A stretch of 64,000 bases of DNA. It comes from Phoenix dactylifera (taxonomy: Eukaryota > Streptophyta > Magnoliopsida > Arecales > Arecaceae). The first letter of the stretch is position 1; each line of letters opens with the position of its first letter. This document shows positions 1-14,300 of the stretch, in pieces. Under the pieces are notes generated by a model. That model was not told where the DNA came from. It made no database searches and saw nothing but the letters and a program-made list of their open reading frames with translations. The stretch covers positions 17,804,129 through 17,868,128 of the forward strand of contig NC_052397.1 in NCBI RefSeq assembly GCF_009389715.1, read 5' to 3'. The position numbers and the translations under genes were made by a program.

Positions 1-1304
1 ACTGTGACAGCCCTAAATCCATTCGATTACTGTGGCTGAGTCATCTTCCACTGACAGTTTGGTTCGGTTTGGTGTAGCAGTAGATTACATGGACTGGAGC
101 TGCTAGCTGGCCTACAGGTTCTTGCAGTACCACCTGAAGGAGGATTTTGAATTTATAAATGGGACTTCACAATTAAACAATAACGAATTTATGGTTCCAA
201 CCGTTGCTCGGAGACTCCCATAATGAATCATGTAATAAGCGATGGTGTGTCTCGCAACTGTTAGATACAAACTGGGGCACTCGCTCCAATTGCAAGAAGA
301 ATCGTGCTCATTTGAAAAGTCAAAATCAGATGTAACCGCTTTGGCAACAAGCCATGTCATAATATGACGTCCTGAAGTGTTTATATATTCTCTAAACAAG
401 AAATAATCCAGCATGAGAAATTATTTAGCAGATTCAGGCATTAATGGAATCTCGGATGGGTTATCATGCGGAAGATTTCGAATAGTTACCAACTTTTGAG
501 TCCCATCAACTATGAGATTCTATATCAATCAACATTAGGAGGCTGCCAACCTGCCACATGGGGATGTCAACCTAAACAATTGCTGCTTAAAGATGCTGCA
601 ACATTCACGTCAATCTTGCCCAGCCATTTACAAGTCCTTCCATGACAAAAGTTCTCTTCTAATTGGTATACACAGTCATGTCCTTTCACTTTTTTTTATA
701 TTTTATTTCATCAAAACATCCAGAGCTCGAAGCAATCCATTGAAATGCATGAACCTAAAGCAAGATTCACAAGCTTGATTGCTGCACTTACACAGTTCAT
801 GACCGCCTACTAGACCATGAACTTTTCTGAGCTTTCTTGTGGGACCAAAGATCAATAATCGATGATCAAAACCATATACTATAAGAAAAAACTTTTCATC
901 ATCACAAAGATTGAAAGCAAAGGTACACAAAAGAGATCAACAAAGAGGCCTTTCTGCATTCTTTTCTTGAGTGAAAACTATACCCCAGATCTGCATAATC
1001 TGCCTTTTGGTCGCTACATTCAGGATAAGTGAGTAGTGAAAAACTGCATATGATCTGCTGTTTTCCAAAGCATTCATGTAAGAGAAGGTAAACGCCCTTA
1101 AGGCTATTATTGACTGAAGCTGTTTCAATAAATAAAGCAAATGGAAATCAAGACAAAGGGCACAGAAGTGAGTTGGTATACATAAATTGTATTGTTGTTT
1201 TTATAGCACCGGTATCTTCCTGAAGTCATGGGTTATTGGCAACTTGCTGCTCCTGCTTGGCTGCTATCAGAACACCAAGATTCCAGCAACAATAGTGAAG
1301 ACCA
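1..1304. other. 3' flank of the KIAA0930-like gene, no gene seen
   Basis: This stretch lies downstream of the stop codon of the minus-strand KIAA0930-like gene. The part next to 1304 is probably its 3' untranslated region. The short open frames on both strands show no recognisable domain, no codon bias and no paired splice sites. I see no transposon ends or RNA gene here. Confidence 0.5.
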
Positions 1305-4300
1305 TCAGAGACTCACCAGAGGGCTTGCCTGAGAAGAAAAGCAACTAGCAAATTTACCATACAGCCTCTGAAATAAAACCTAACACTAAAAGTTATCTAA
1401 CACAGTCTTTCTGACAGTTGTATTAAGATGAGATTGATGTAATGCAAAACCTATCACAGCAAAATGTTGATCAACAGATGGCATCTGCTAGTCACTCGAT
1501 TGTGAGAATGACATGGATTCATGCATAGTCATATTTCCACAAATACTTGCATAAATAAAAAATGCACTTCAGAAAACTGAAATTTCTATGCTCCCGTACA
1601 GGCCAGAGCAACCTCATCTGTTCAAGTAGCAACCGATATAACTGGTTAAACAGCTTTGCTAGTTGCATGCATCATATACGGAGGCTAAAACAAAAGGCCA
1701 AAAACTTGCCAAAAGTTGCAAACAAAAGCCATCCACAATACAATGCTTGACCCAGTGAAGTGGCACCTGAGAACACTGATTATTTGGGAAACTGGGTCAA
1801 GCAGGGAAACTTTGTACGTATAGCCACAAATATATTAGGAAAAGAAAGGCCATGACAATTGGAAGGATAAAGGAATACAGGAAGTATGATAAATTTATGT
1901 GAGAAATGTTTAGACACTGATAAAGGAGCGAAAAGCAGACATCCCTCATATGAAAATAAGGAATCCATCTGGTGGGTGATGCCATGCACCCCAGCTAAAA
2001 AGGGCGTACACACTACTGAGCCACTTTTGGTGTAACACCCTCACAGCTCAGGTCCATGAAATCATGCTCCAGCTGGACTCCTTATTTTGGATGAGATTTC
2101 TGGTTCTTTTGTGAGTGTCCAAAGCATTGCTCTTAGGTTACTCCCAGAGTACGAAATAGTTTTCCATTATTATGCTGAAAGCCAAACCAAAAATCAGGCA
2201 GGAAGTAGACGATGCTATCCCCCTACCTGTAAGAGCTTATAGGGGGTTATTTAGATAATTATAGGCTCATCATATTGAATCTGGAAATTATCGCCATCAT
2301 CTTTAAACAACCAATACTTGTGGATACATTTGTATCAGAATGGTATGCTGGCAATCTATGCTTCATACTGCAATGTCCTAATTTATAAGGAGAAAATAAA
2401 ATTACTGTAATTAATCACCCAAGCTAGCACAGAGTAGCATACTGACACCAGCAAATCACTTCTTGACATTCACCATGATAGGTCTCAGTTATATGTATCA
2501 ACACCGGAGAACTCACCTTGAACAAAAGGTCGTGTGCAATAACTTCCCAAGGTAAAGAGATGGACATCAAGCAGCACTTGAGGGGCAAAAGTTCTAAATC
2601 AGAATTCCTGTTGGTACCGCCATAAGCATGCTTGGCCAACTCAGAAGCAGCAGAAGCTGCTCTATGCACAATAGTCCCCAGGCCGATGCTCAAACCTCTC
2701 TTCGATAACTGAAGTGGTGAAGGAGGACCTGCATACTGGTGACTTTGATCTACAATGCAACAAAAGCATCATTTTAGATGTGATTAATGTCATCTGAGTT
2801 GTCATTTTAACAGGCAGGTAAATCCATCCCATCACTAAAAACAAGTTTAGAGAGAGATGCTGTTCCCAGAACCATATTGAATTATAAATATATTACCTTT
2901 CATATCAAATATTTGTAAAATCTAACCTGCCAAAAAACATAGCTCCAATGCTACCAAGAAAGAAGGCCATGATTAACATACATAGCTCCAATGCTACCAA
3001 GAAAGAAAGCCGTGCTTAACTCTTAGTGTTCCAGACCATACAAAAAGAGTGAAACTCTCACAGTTTATCAAGTTTTCTGTAAGATACTAGCAAAACAGGA
3101 ATATGAGCACCTGTTGCTAGGAACACATCAAATCTTAGACATTAAATTTAAGGGCTTTGCAAGCTGGGTGTGATGTGTACAACATGTTGGCATGTTTGTA
3201 TAGGCAACAACAACCTGCTAGTAGGCTATGCAGCTTTAACTCATAACCCCTAATGTTAGCATATTAAGGCTGACCTGATCACATATTGCCATCCTGACAA
3301 TATTTATTTTTTCCCTTCTCATGCTGCAAATATGATGGTTGAAAGGTAGGTCAGTCACCTTGTTGAACATCTGAGTACAGTCCATGCCAACCAACCAAGT
3401 CCCCACACCACTCCCCAAAAATAAGGGTCTAGCAATTGTTAGAAGACATGAAGCATTTTGTGATCTCTTTAGTTGCACATTATTAGAGATACTAGCAACA
3501 CTGGTCAAGGTTTTGACTTTTGAGTATGTCTGGTTTTAAATTCACATGAGTCATCTTAGCATCATATGTCGCAGACCATCCACTAAACCATTTTTGAAAT
3601 TCTAGGATAAGATTGGCCATATACCAAAAGCTAACAAATTAATGAGCCAAAGGCTAGCCTATAGGGTCAAAATAAAGAAATGCAAATACCTCTTAGCAAA
3701 AGAAGAAAGAATAGAGAGAAAACCATTGCATCTTGTTTACTTAAAAAGAATAAACACCATATAAACTCTCTAATACACAGATCAGTTCTTATAGTTATAT
3801 ACTTCTATTTTAATCCTATTCCAATTTTATATTGAATCTTTTCTGACAAAGCTCATTCGAAAGATACAAACTGTTTCATTTGTCAATTCTTATTTGTAGA
3901 CTCATGCCGAAGGAGGTGGATGGAGATGGGAATATAATTAAATACTTAATAGTCATCTTTGATATACTTTTCTCAATGAAAATGCTCCAACATAGCCAAC
4001 AAGCTTACCCCATCTGCCTGGTAATAGGAAATACAGCCAAATGGAAAAAAAAAAAGATTTTCAATATTCTCTGGAAGAGAGAATCTATCAGGACCTGGTC
4101 TGCAGTCTACGACAATTGTAGAAACAGAATTAACAAAAAAGATTAATCTAGAAAGCGCCGGACATAAATATTTTGGTCGTTAGCACCATCTTAAAGGTGA
4201 ACTAAAGAACAATAACACGGAAAAGGTGAACTAAAGAACAATAACACGGAAATGTGCATGGATGTTAGACACAAGTCAAGGTTGCTCACATAACTGACAA

Positions 4301-7300
4301 TAGATTTAATTTATCAAGTATTTGCATTCAACTTCACAAGTACCTACATTCAACTTAACATTTATGCGATATACTAAACGTGAGGTCATAAAATCACTTT
4401 TTGAATCTGAAAAATCTTACTCAAATGTCTTTGAGGAAATAAATCAATCAAAAATGTATTGAAAGAAATTTTAGGAACCTGTTATTCCAGAAACAGCAAC
4501 TTCAACTTCCCCACGCCCTCCAGGACCCCTCATGTAAAGCCTGTCTGTTTTAGCCTGAACATGACCAAGTGATAGAAGACTCCCAAATCTAGATTTTCCA
4601 GCTGAAACAGTAAATTAAATACTTCAAACTAGGTATAGATAACTAACCATTCCCAGAAGGGTGCATAACATTTTAAAAAAGTAAACAATATTGAATGATA
4701 ACTGTTTTGGTCAAAACAAGAAATTGCTTGCATGTTGCTAATGGAATATAAATAGCTAGGCATCCTATAAATAACATTGCAAATAAACCTTACAATTGAA
4801 TTAGATAAGAGTCAAATCTGGGAGTGTCAGGGGAATTCTTTAACTTCATGGAAGAAAAATGGTACTAAATTTCCTTTTTTTTCTTTTAATATCCATTCCC
4901 CAACCTATGTAACCAGATCACATGCAACAAGATGTTAACCAGCATATTATACTGCTGTACTTCATCCAAAAGTTAAACAAATACAAATTTGACTTACTAG
5001 ATTTCAACTAAAGCAGACTGACCTAACTTGCTCAAATCATGTGCTTCCATTTGAATGAAGTAAGCACAATATCCATTTTCCTTATTAAATAACTTATAAA
5101 TTGGGGTAATTAGTAAAATTGCATGCTAAAAGTCAATAAGCCTATAAAAGGAAAAAAAAATAATGCAATCCTATCCAAAGAAAGTCTAGAGATATCTAAC
5201 TTCCTACACATCTTCAATTTTCATAAAAGAAAAGAGCTTATAAAAAAATTAGTTTACAAATTTAGCTACAATTTCCAGTGCTACTGGATTTTAGTTTACT
5301 TTTAATCATAATATCGCAATATTAACCCTTTAATGACTAAATATTTTCAGGATAAGATAATGTGATATCATGTGCACATGTTTATGCATTATAGACAATA
5401 AACAACTCGAGTGCAATTAACATTTATAATTTTCATTCATCACATGATGTGTTTTAAATGGTGTCACAAATACATATCTGTGCCCTCTGTATGCCTAGCC
5501 TTTCATTCCTTCAGCAAACTTTCTGCATAGATTATAGATTACAGAATTTTCAGAAGATCCTGTACATGAATCCTTAGTGTGAGATGCCAACTATCAATTT
5601 TTCAAGTTCAAATCATTTAGCCTATTTAGTAATGAGATAGTATGATTGCTTTAACACATTCACCTCAAGTCTAGTGATACAAGAGCTTGGCATCACTGTC
5701 TCAAAACCTTCACACAGGTTCCGAGGGCACTTCAAGTGAGAATTAGATACAGTAAATTTCACTTGCCTCCATGCTTCATTTCTTTTATCATCATATCACT
5801 GCCAGACCAGCCTTATCATATCCTAGTAGCTATCTGCTTAGCCAAACACCAAAATGTTTGCTTCAGAAACACAGAGTAGATGCTCAAATAAGCTCCACTT
5901 TTCATATGTTTGTCCTTTTCGTACCAAGCACACAAGAACTGTCACCAGGTGCTTCATTGTTGGTCTCAGATAATGTACACAGAGAAAGCTATGAAATAGA
6001 TAAAAAGAGGGAAGGCACTAGGGCTGCCTGAAATATCAATAGAGCTTCAAAAGATCAAGGACCAAAACATATCAATTTGGTTCTACCTTATCCACTGATA
6101 CATTAGAATCAGAAAATGGCAAGTGATGGGGGAAAGTATCTGGTACCCACGGACAAGAATAAAGGAGATTAGGAAACAGCAGTAATATCATGGAAATGAA
6201 CTTATACTATGAGGTAATGGAAAGAATGATGAAATAAACATTTACAGAAGTGCTCAATTATAGAGAACCAATTAAAATCTAGGAAAGGAAGGTCAATGGT
6301 CAAGGTTTATTTCTCTTAGGCAACCTATGGGAATATTTGGAGAAAAGAAACAGAATTTACAAATAATCTCTTTCAACTTAGAGAGAGAGTAGGCAAGTAT
6401 CCTGGATGGCTGTGGCGAGACAAGTGAAAATCCAGTCACATTTGAGGTATACACCAAGGATCGACTCCAGGCCCTTGTCTTCTTATATGAACTTACAGGC
6501 TGGTATTCATCAAGATGTACTGTCTAGCATGATACTTGTTATGATACAATTTGACAAAAGGACACAAGGTCAAGGTTGATTGCTGGATGCATTTATGAAG
6601 GATAGGAGCCTAAAAGTCAATTGAACTAGAAGATTGAATAGTATATTTAAAATTGCAATTCACAAACTTAGATGGCAATGAAGAATGGTAAAAACAATCC
6701 CAATAAAATCAACATAAAGGAGAATTTACAAATAAACCGGTATCTGAATATACTAAAGGAAAAACTAGAGGGATTAATGAAAATATATTAATAAAATTAG
6801 AGATCAACAGATGTTTCTGGGTTGCTATGTGATCTGTTCATGTCTCCACAACTCAAGGGAAGTTCTAAGAAAACACAATAAGGCCTGCAATGGCATGTGG
6901 TTCCAGAAGTAAATAAAAAAGATGAACATGGTAGAGTATGTTGACATGGATTTGTGGTACATAAGCAATGGCTGGATGAACATAAGCATGGTAGAGACAG
7001 CCATGGTGCTAGACATATTGACTGAAAGTAAAAGATAAGCTATTGAGATAATATGGACATGTGCAACGAAGTTCTCCTAGTAAACAGAGTTACTCAAACC
7101 TTAGTGGGGATTAAGAAAGAGGAGAGGAAACTCTAAGCTAATATGGATGCTGCAGAAAGAAATTCCCAAAAAGCTTGGAAATCAATTGGAGGCCGCTTTT
7201 AACAGAATAATTGATGAATATAAAAGGACATAAAGCTGACTAAGTTGATGAAAGTCTTGATTTTTGTATGCATATACATATACGTGGAAGGGGAGACAAT

Positions 7301-8622
7301 AAACTGAGATGAAAGTGGGACTTATATTTTTTTTAAAAAAATTCTGAGATGAAATGATGGCTATATTTAGGAGCATATAGAGACAGACTAATGGAAAGCA
7401 TGCTCAGATAGATGGAATAAGCCCACCTGAAAAATTATACTAATATTTCACCCCTTGGTTTGTTGATACTAAAATAATCTTTTATAAAGAAGTCAGCATA
7501 TGGGTCCTCATTTAAGAAGATTCAACTCCCTACCCCCAGTCCATTTCTTGCATCCCTGACGACTCAAAATTATATATTGAACCTGCTGGCCAAGCTGCTA
7601 CTAAAATAATTAATTGATATAATAATTAACACTAAGGTTTGCTTATTTAAAGACGCAAAAGCACCATCAACCACTGTCCTTCAAAAAAAAAAAAAAAAAG
7701 AAAAACACAGACAAACAAAAGATTTAAAAATATCCTAGCTGAACCTCATCAAGAGAGAAAACATCCAAGAATGAGCACTATTTTTCAACTAGACAAGATT
7801 AAAAACTGGCTAGAGAAACATGTACAACACACACCATCATATGCTTCTCGAACCATCTGATAGTTGACAAATCCTGAGAAGAGAGTAAGCTGCAGTCATA
7901 AATAATACCCAGGTCAAGAAACTTACCTAAATGTCATCCAATAATATAATATATGAAGTCAATATGATAATTCTTAAGAATAACGCATCAGATCAAGCAA
8001 CAAACTAATATAGCCAACACAGCATTCAAAAGAAACAAAGAATGATGACATGGATGCTGATGACAGCATATACTTGGTTTGTTCAAAGCTTCAATTATTT
8101 TTTAATGAAAAAAATTCTTTCTTCTTAAATTTTAAGCAATTTTGTTCCACATTCTTAAAACCAAATCCAGTAGTGGAACCATTATACAGATAGATAGCAG
8201 AAACCACCAAAATATCACAAACATAAATTATAAAAAATATTTTCAAAGACCAATAATCATTTTGGAGGCTATAACCAGCACACAGTTTTATAATCATTCT
8301 TCACTAGTCAGCCATATTAAGAGCATCATCCTGAATAAGATTTTTCCAAATTCTTCTGAATAACATCTTACAATTCTCCAGGTAGACCATTTGACAGAAA
8401 CAAGTATACCTCTTAGAATCTTCATGGCACAAGTCCAATACAATTTTCATAATGCCACTACCCACTTTCCTAAACCAGCGCAATTCTTAAGGTTCCTCTT
8501 ATGTACTAAATTATCAAAACTGATCTTTCTTAGTTATACTGTGAAATGCTCCCTGCATTTTAGTGCCTCTGTAGTCTGTACCACCTAATAGTTGTGGATT
8601 ATATGTGTGTGTCTGTGTGTAT

Positions 8623-8678
<56 letters not shown>

Positions 8679-11273
8679 GGCTGCATTCAAGTGTAGCCAG
8701 TCCTAGATCCGGTCGGCTCTCCCACCCCCACTGATCTGCACTGATCCAAGGGTTGGAGAGACAACCGATCCAGGACTGGCTACCCTCAAATGTAGCCAAG
8801 TCCAACTACACACACACTGTACAGTCTTGCAGAACTTTCCCTTGATTTATAGATATGTGGCAACTGACAAACTTTCAAGAAGTCAGGTGTTAGTCCAAGA
8901 TATGAAAGGTGGATGGTCCACATCAGATCAAACTCAAGCATATCTGGGTACTAACTGGTAGTAATATAAAATTATTTTCTCATGTGATGTAGTGAAAGCA
9001 ATAACACAAGCAACAAAAGTTAATCTCAGTAACTGTGTACAACTTTCCATCTTCCATCATCTCATAGTAGGAATTTCAAACCATTAACAAACCATAAACC
9101 TTTAATATTTTTCAAAAAATGAGACAGCAAAATGTAAAGATTACCATTACACCAAGTATGAACTTCCAGGTACGAGGTATGCCAACAATATTTAACCCTC
9201 CAATATAATTATTATAAATAATCAGCATCCTGGACTGTCATTGCCAGAATGACGCAGGAGAGTTGGACCATCCCATTTTTCATGAGCCCCTATACCAGTC
9301 TAAGTCAAAAGTCTGGTCAAAATAGTATTTATTAATAATTAATAACTAATGGTTATTATGTTATAATTATGTTGTTAATGTTGAATGTCTTTTAGTGTTT
9401 CTAGGCTTTATTAATTATAGTTCATGCATGTATCTTTTGGTGTTTGTGAAAGTATTTAATTATCTGTCTTTTAGAAAGTTGTAAGCATTAATGCATTACG
9501 ATATGAAGTGCCATGTGTTATCTGTATAAAGCCACAGTGAAAGTGTTATCTATATAAAGCCATAGTGAATGGTAAAGATTGGATTATTTGACTTATTTCT
9601 ATTTGAAGTTAGGGGTGGATTCCACTTGTTATCTCCTTTCTCCACTTTCTCTTCCTCTTTCCCTATCTCTTCTTCCTCCTTTGCTTAACCCCCTATCATT
9701 AGAGTGAAGCAAATACAAGGTCCACCATCATGAAATTGGTGCATTCCCAATCTTTGGAAGTTTCCCGGCACCCCTAATTGAAAATTACCATATTTCACTC
9801 TTCCAAACATGCCAGAGTTGAGAATAGGCACTTATCGCAAGCTTACTATGCTTCACAGGGACCACTAAAGCTTCAACAAAAATGTATCAATACAAAGTTA
9901 CAAATCCCAAAATCAGATGAACCCACAAAGAACAGTGATTCATAGTATCTCCGGAAAGCATGCATCAGCTGGCAAAATAAAATTCCTAATTTATTGTAAT
10001 AGCTGAAGCAGTCGAGTTTGGTCATATGTCCAAGGCATGACAAGCAAAAGCAAGTTTCACCATCTTGGTACCGAAATCTATACTAGCATCATCCTGGTAC
10101 AATATCGGTATGCCCAATATGAGGGTCCATTCGATGTATCGACATTTGGTATGCCCTCCATACTGACGTTTCAGTATCAGTATGATACGGTATGCTTAGT
10201 ACACACTGGTACCAACTGGTAGAGCATATCATGGGCAGAATCTTAAGAAGGGTTAGTGGATGGTCTATGGAACATATGATTTATGTGAATCAAAAACCAG
10301 ATAGATAAAACTCAAAGCCTTGACTAGTGATGTCAGTATCTCTAATAATGTATGATTAAAGAGAATATTATGAAATGCTCCATGTCTTCTAACAATAGGC
10401 CCTTTTTTTGTGTGGTGGGGGGTGGTGAGGAATAAGCTGAACTTAGATGTCATGGTGCCAACTACTTTCACCCATTGGATTTGCAACATGAAAGAATATA
10501 AAGTCAGAAGGGCAATGTCTGATCAGGTTAGCACTAGCATGAGCTGTTATGAATTATACCCACTTAGCCCATTAGCAGGTTCTTGTTGCCTATCCTGCAA
10601 ATGCCAACAGGTTGGACACATCAGACAAGTGGGACATGTCACACCTATCTTGCAAGACCAACAAATTTTTAACCTCTCAGATCAGACCCACCTGCTCTTT
10701 TTTTTGAAATTGTATCATTTAGCCTTCCTCAAAACAGAGTGTCTTTCAGCGTCTTCTTTTATTACTCTTTTTTCAGAACTGTCAAACACAATAAGTACTG
10801 CCAACGATCTGATGCAAGACTAGTAAAGTAACATTTTCATAGAGAATTCTTATATAACCTAGTCAAAAAGTCTGTTATCAATGAAGTAAATGTCCATACA
10901 TGTTCAACAAACAACCCCCAATAATTAACTTACAAAATGTTACTAACAGACCCACAACCAACACAATTGTGATATGCACACCATAACTCATTTTTAGTGG
11001 GCCAACTGAAGTCGGTTAATGAATAAACTTCATCCTTAAACAGATGGAGCCCACGCACCCTATGATGATGAACAACTGACCTTTAAAGAAATACCAGATC
11101 CTACATTCATGAATACTAAATTCGAATATTTATAGCTCCACAACCTAAAGCAAGGAATGCGGAACCATCTTGAACCGCCCGGTTCGGGGCGTACCGAGCT
11201 GTGTTGGTGGCAAATTGGGACGGTTCCAGCATTCAAAACGAGAAACCGGCAGGAGGGAGAGAGGGAGAAGGAA

Positions 11274-11312
<39 letters not shown>

Positions 11313-14300
11313 AAGGGAGAGGGAGGGAGGGAGGGAGGGCCTTCGGAGGTCGGAGCCCCTCTGGCCCTTCGGCGCCCTTCGGTGCCCTCCGACGGCCTCC
11401 GGAGCCCCTCTCCCCCCCCCTCTCTCTCTTTTTCTCTCTTCTGTTCTCCCTCTTCCTCGCCGTCTCTGCGGTATTGATACGGGCTCGGCACCGAGACATT
11501 ACCAAACCGTGCCACCGACTGACTGATACAGGGTCTAGTATCGGCACGGCTAACCTTGATCTGAAGTTTAGTAGCACAAATTGCTAAAATCATAATCCAG
11601 CTCCCATTTTTACCTTGGAACCGCAAGCTACAATGAACAGCAGAAAAATAATCAGTCTATTTCTACTTGTTCCCACTCATAGGTGATCTAGGCCATTTCC
11701 AATGCACAAAACAGCTCTTTCCATGCCATTTCTATTACCATGAGTCTTCTCCCTACATAGATATGCATTCCATTTTGGTTAAATGGACAAAAACACTTCC
11801 TCGTTAAATATGCAATGAATGAAATATATATGAGCTATGGTAGCATTAGATGCTAGCTTACAATAGATGATTACAATCTGAAGCATCACATATTAGCAAT
11901 TACAATGCATGTGGAGCTGTAAACAGTTATTGTCAATGATGTATCAATCATGGCATGAGTAAAGCAGTTTTTTTCCAAAAAGAAAAAGAAAGAAAGAAAA
12001 AACACATCTTTACATGCAATGGAGGATATTCTTTTGCATATAAACATTTTGGCAGGTAAATTGAACCTTGGATGACCTAGCTTTCTCTGAATCATTCTCA
12101 AGTCTCAAAGGCCCACTAGAGTTGCAGTCAGGCTGATCCTTTTCTGCTGGAAAAGCTGCCCCACCATGGGCATTAAGAAGTACGCAATAGCAATGATCTG
12201 TTTCTGACAAAACCTGCCCAAATTGAACACAACTTTTTTATCTCATATTTTTCTGATGTATCATAGGAGTGTATGCGCATAAGAACAATTTAATGAAGTT
12301 GACCATAAAATGGACATGTGATAAATCTAGGAAAGACAAAGTTCAAAATGAGTACATAAACTAGAGGCTAAAAGCTAACACATAAAAAGTATGATCACGA
12401 TCAACATAGACCAAAGAAGGCCATGATTAGGAAAGGAATGTGCATTGTGTAGACAGAAGAAGGAAGAAAACTTGAAAATGCAAAAAACACTTAAAATAGG
12501 ATCAGAATAGAGAAAAGTATCCTTAATAGGCTCAGATGACAAATAATTCATAATGCTGATCTTTAATATTTAAGATAGCACATGTTAGATAATGGTCAAT
12601 GACTCAATGTTATATATAATATACACTATAACACCAGCCAAATAGGAGAAAGGTATTGGTAATGGGTAAAAACTTCTGCTAATATAGAAGGACCTACTTA
12701 TGGCATTTTGCTTTGGGCCTTTCCCAAACCCAACATTTTATTCACATGTTTAAGTGTCTCTCTTGCCAAATAGAAATGTTTATGACAAGAATTGTTTTAA
12801 TGGTTATGGACCTCATGGTATTAATTCCTCTAATTTTGTTAGTTCATAGAAAGACTAAATAGTCAAAATAAATTTGGTTTATGTTGGTGCAAATGCAAGG
12901 CAAATACTAAAGTCGTCAACGGGTATCATGGGTTAAATGGTTCAAAGAAAGCATTTTCTTTTATCTTAAAATACATGTTAATTTCTCATCATACATAGAC
13001 CAGGAAAACTACGATATCAACTAATTACCCTCATGAGACATCAAAATTGGCAGAATGATTTATGCTCATGTCAGCCATCAATCGCAACGCTATAGACAGA
13101 ATTCTAAGAAAAAGGTCTATGATATTGGACAAAAGGAAGAAAGAATTTTTCAGATTGGCGTACTTCAATTGTTTTCACATAAGTAGTAGTTCAGATATCC
13201 GTAACACTGGAACTACTATGAAGAAGATGAGAAGCTGAAAGCATAAATTAGTCCTCCAACTGCAGTACTAAGAACTAGTAGAAGTAGGACATCTTACCAC
13301 AGCATCAAAAGTATCATCAAAGTCATCAACGGCAAAGCAAATGTTTGGGTAGGCAGGTAGTGTTTCTACAGCCTGAAAAAGAAGATCAGATGGAATTCTG
13401 AATAAAAGACAAACATGAATATGGAACTTAAAATGATAAAGATACCTTCTTATGGTCCAGATGAAAATTAACACGACTGGGAGATGCATAGACTGTCTTT
13501 ACAACCTGTTTCAATGTGTATGTAGACTAAGATAAGGCGCTTTTCACACTATAATCTGAAAATCAGATCAACTTGTAAATAATTGAGACCCTAGGTCTAA
13601 GAAAACAAATAAAGCCAAAATATGGGCCATTATATATAAAAAGGACTTTAAAATAATGTTTTAATATATGGATGAACAACTATGTACTGCACACCAACCT
13701 TGAATGATAGGATAGTAAACTTTCTGCTCTGTGGATATTTTATTCATATTATAAAATGTCAAAGACATAAAATACAGAGCAAAAGATACTCTTATCAGAA
13801 TGAACCAGAAACAAGCACAAACTAGAGAACATCTTCAACTACAACCTGCATGACTTATCCCATCTACATGGGCTAGACTAGATATATAAAAGCAGAACCA
13901 AGCAAGGTTTGAGAATTTTGTATGACCAGCTCTCAACCTTGCATCGACCTTTTCTTTGATAATTGATGATTTCCTGGTGGTATTAGGCAAGAAAGTGTCC
14001 CACCATGAAATCTGATAGACCTGATGCTGGCAAGGAACAACCACCTAATCGGTGATGCTCATGCCTGAATAGCAGCCCTTAGAAAATCCCCTAAGCATAG
14101 AAAAAGTGTACACAAAGATGTCCGACTTCAAAGCATATTATCAGGAAACATTTTCAACTTTGACACAAATTGTAATGGAAGTAAACAAACTAGGATACAA
14201 GTAAAACAGAGACTAACTACAGATTCAACAATAACTTATCCATTATGAAAATTATGTTTTGATGTCCTCCATCAGCTCAAGAGAAAATATCACAAGAGGT

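Noticed and set aside
2013-2072. In-phase candidate last exon for the KIAA0930-like gene (19 residues plus stop)
   Set aside because: Its pyrimidine tract is poor. The exon at 1305-1328 has a strong acceptor, is also in phase and gives the short Ser-Pro-Val-Leu end expected for the family.
2424-2516. Read-through end of the KIAA0930-like gene after exon 11
   Set aside because: A perfect GTGAGT donor stands at the boundary and the read-through peptide has no family resemblance, so splicing is more likely.
11060-11626. Overlapping open frames of up to 188 residues on both strands
   Set aside because: They are low-complexity Ser/Leu/Arg/Glu products of GA- and CT-rich repeats.
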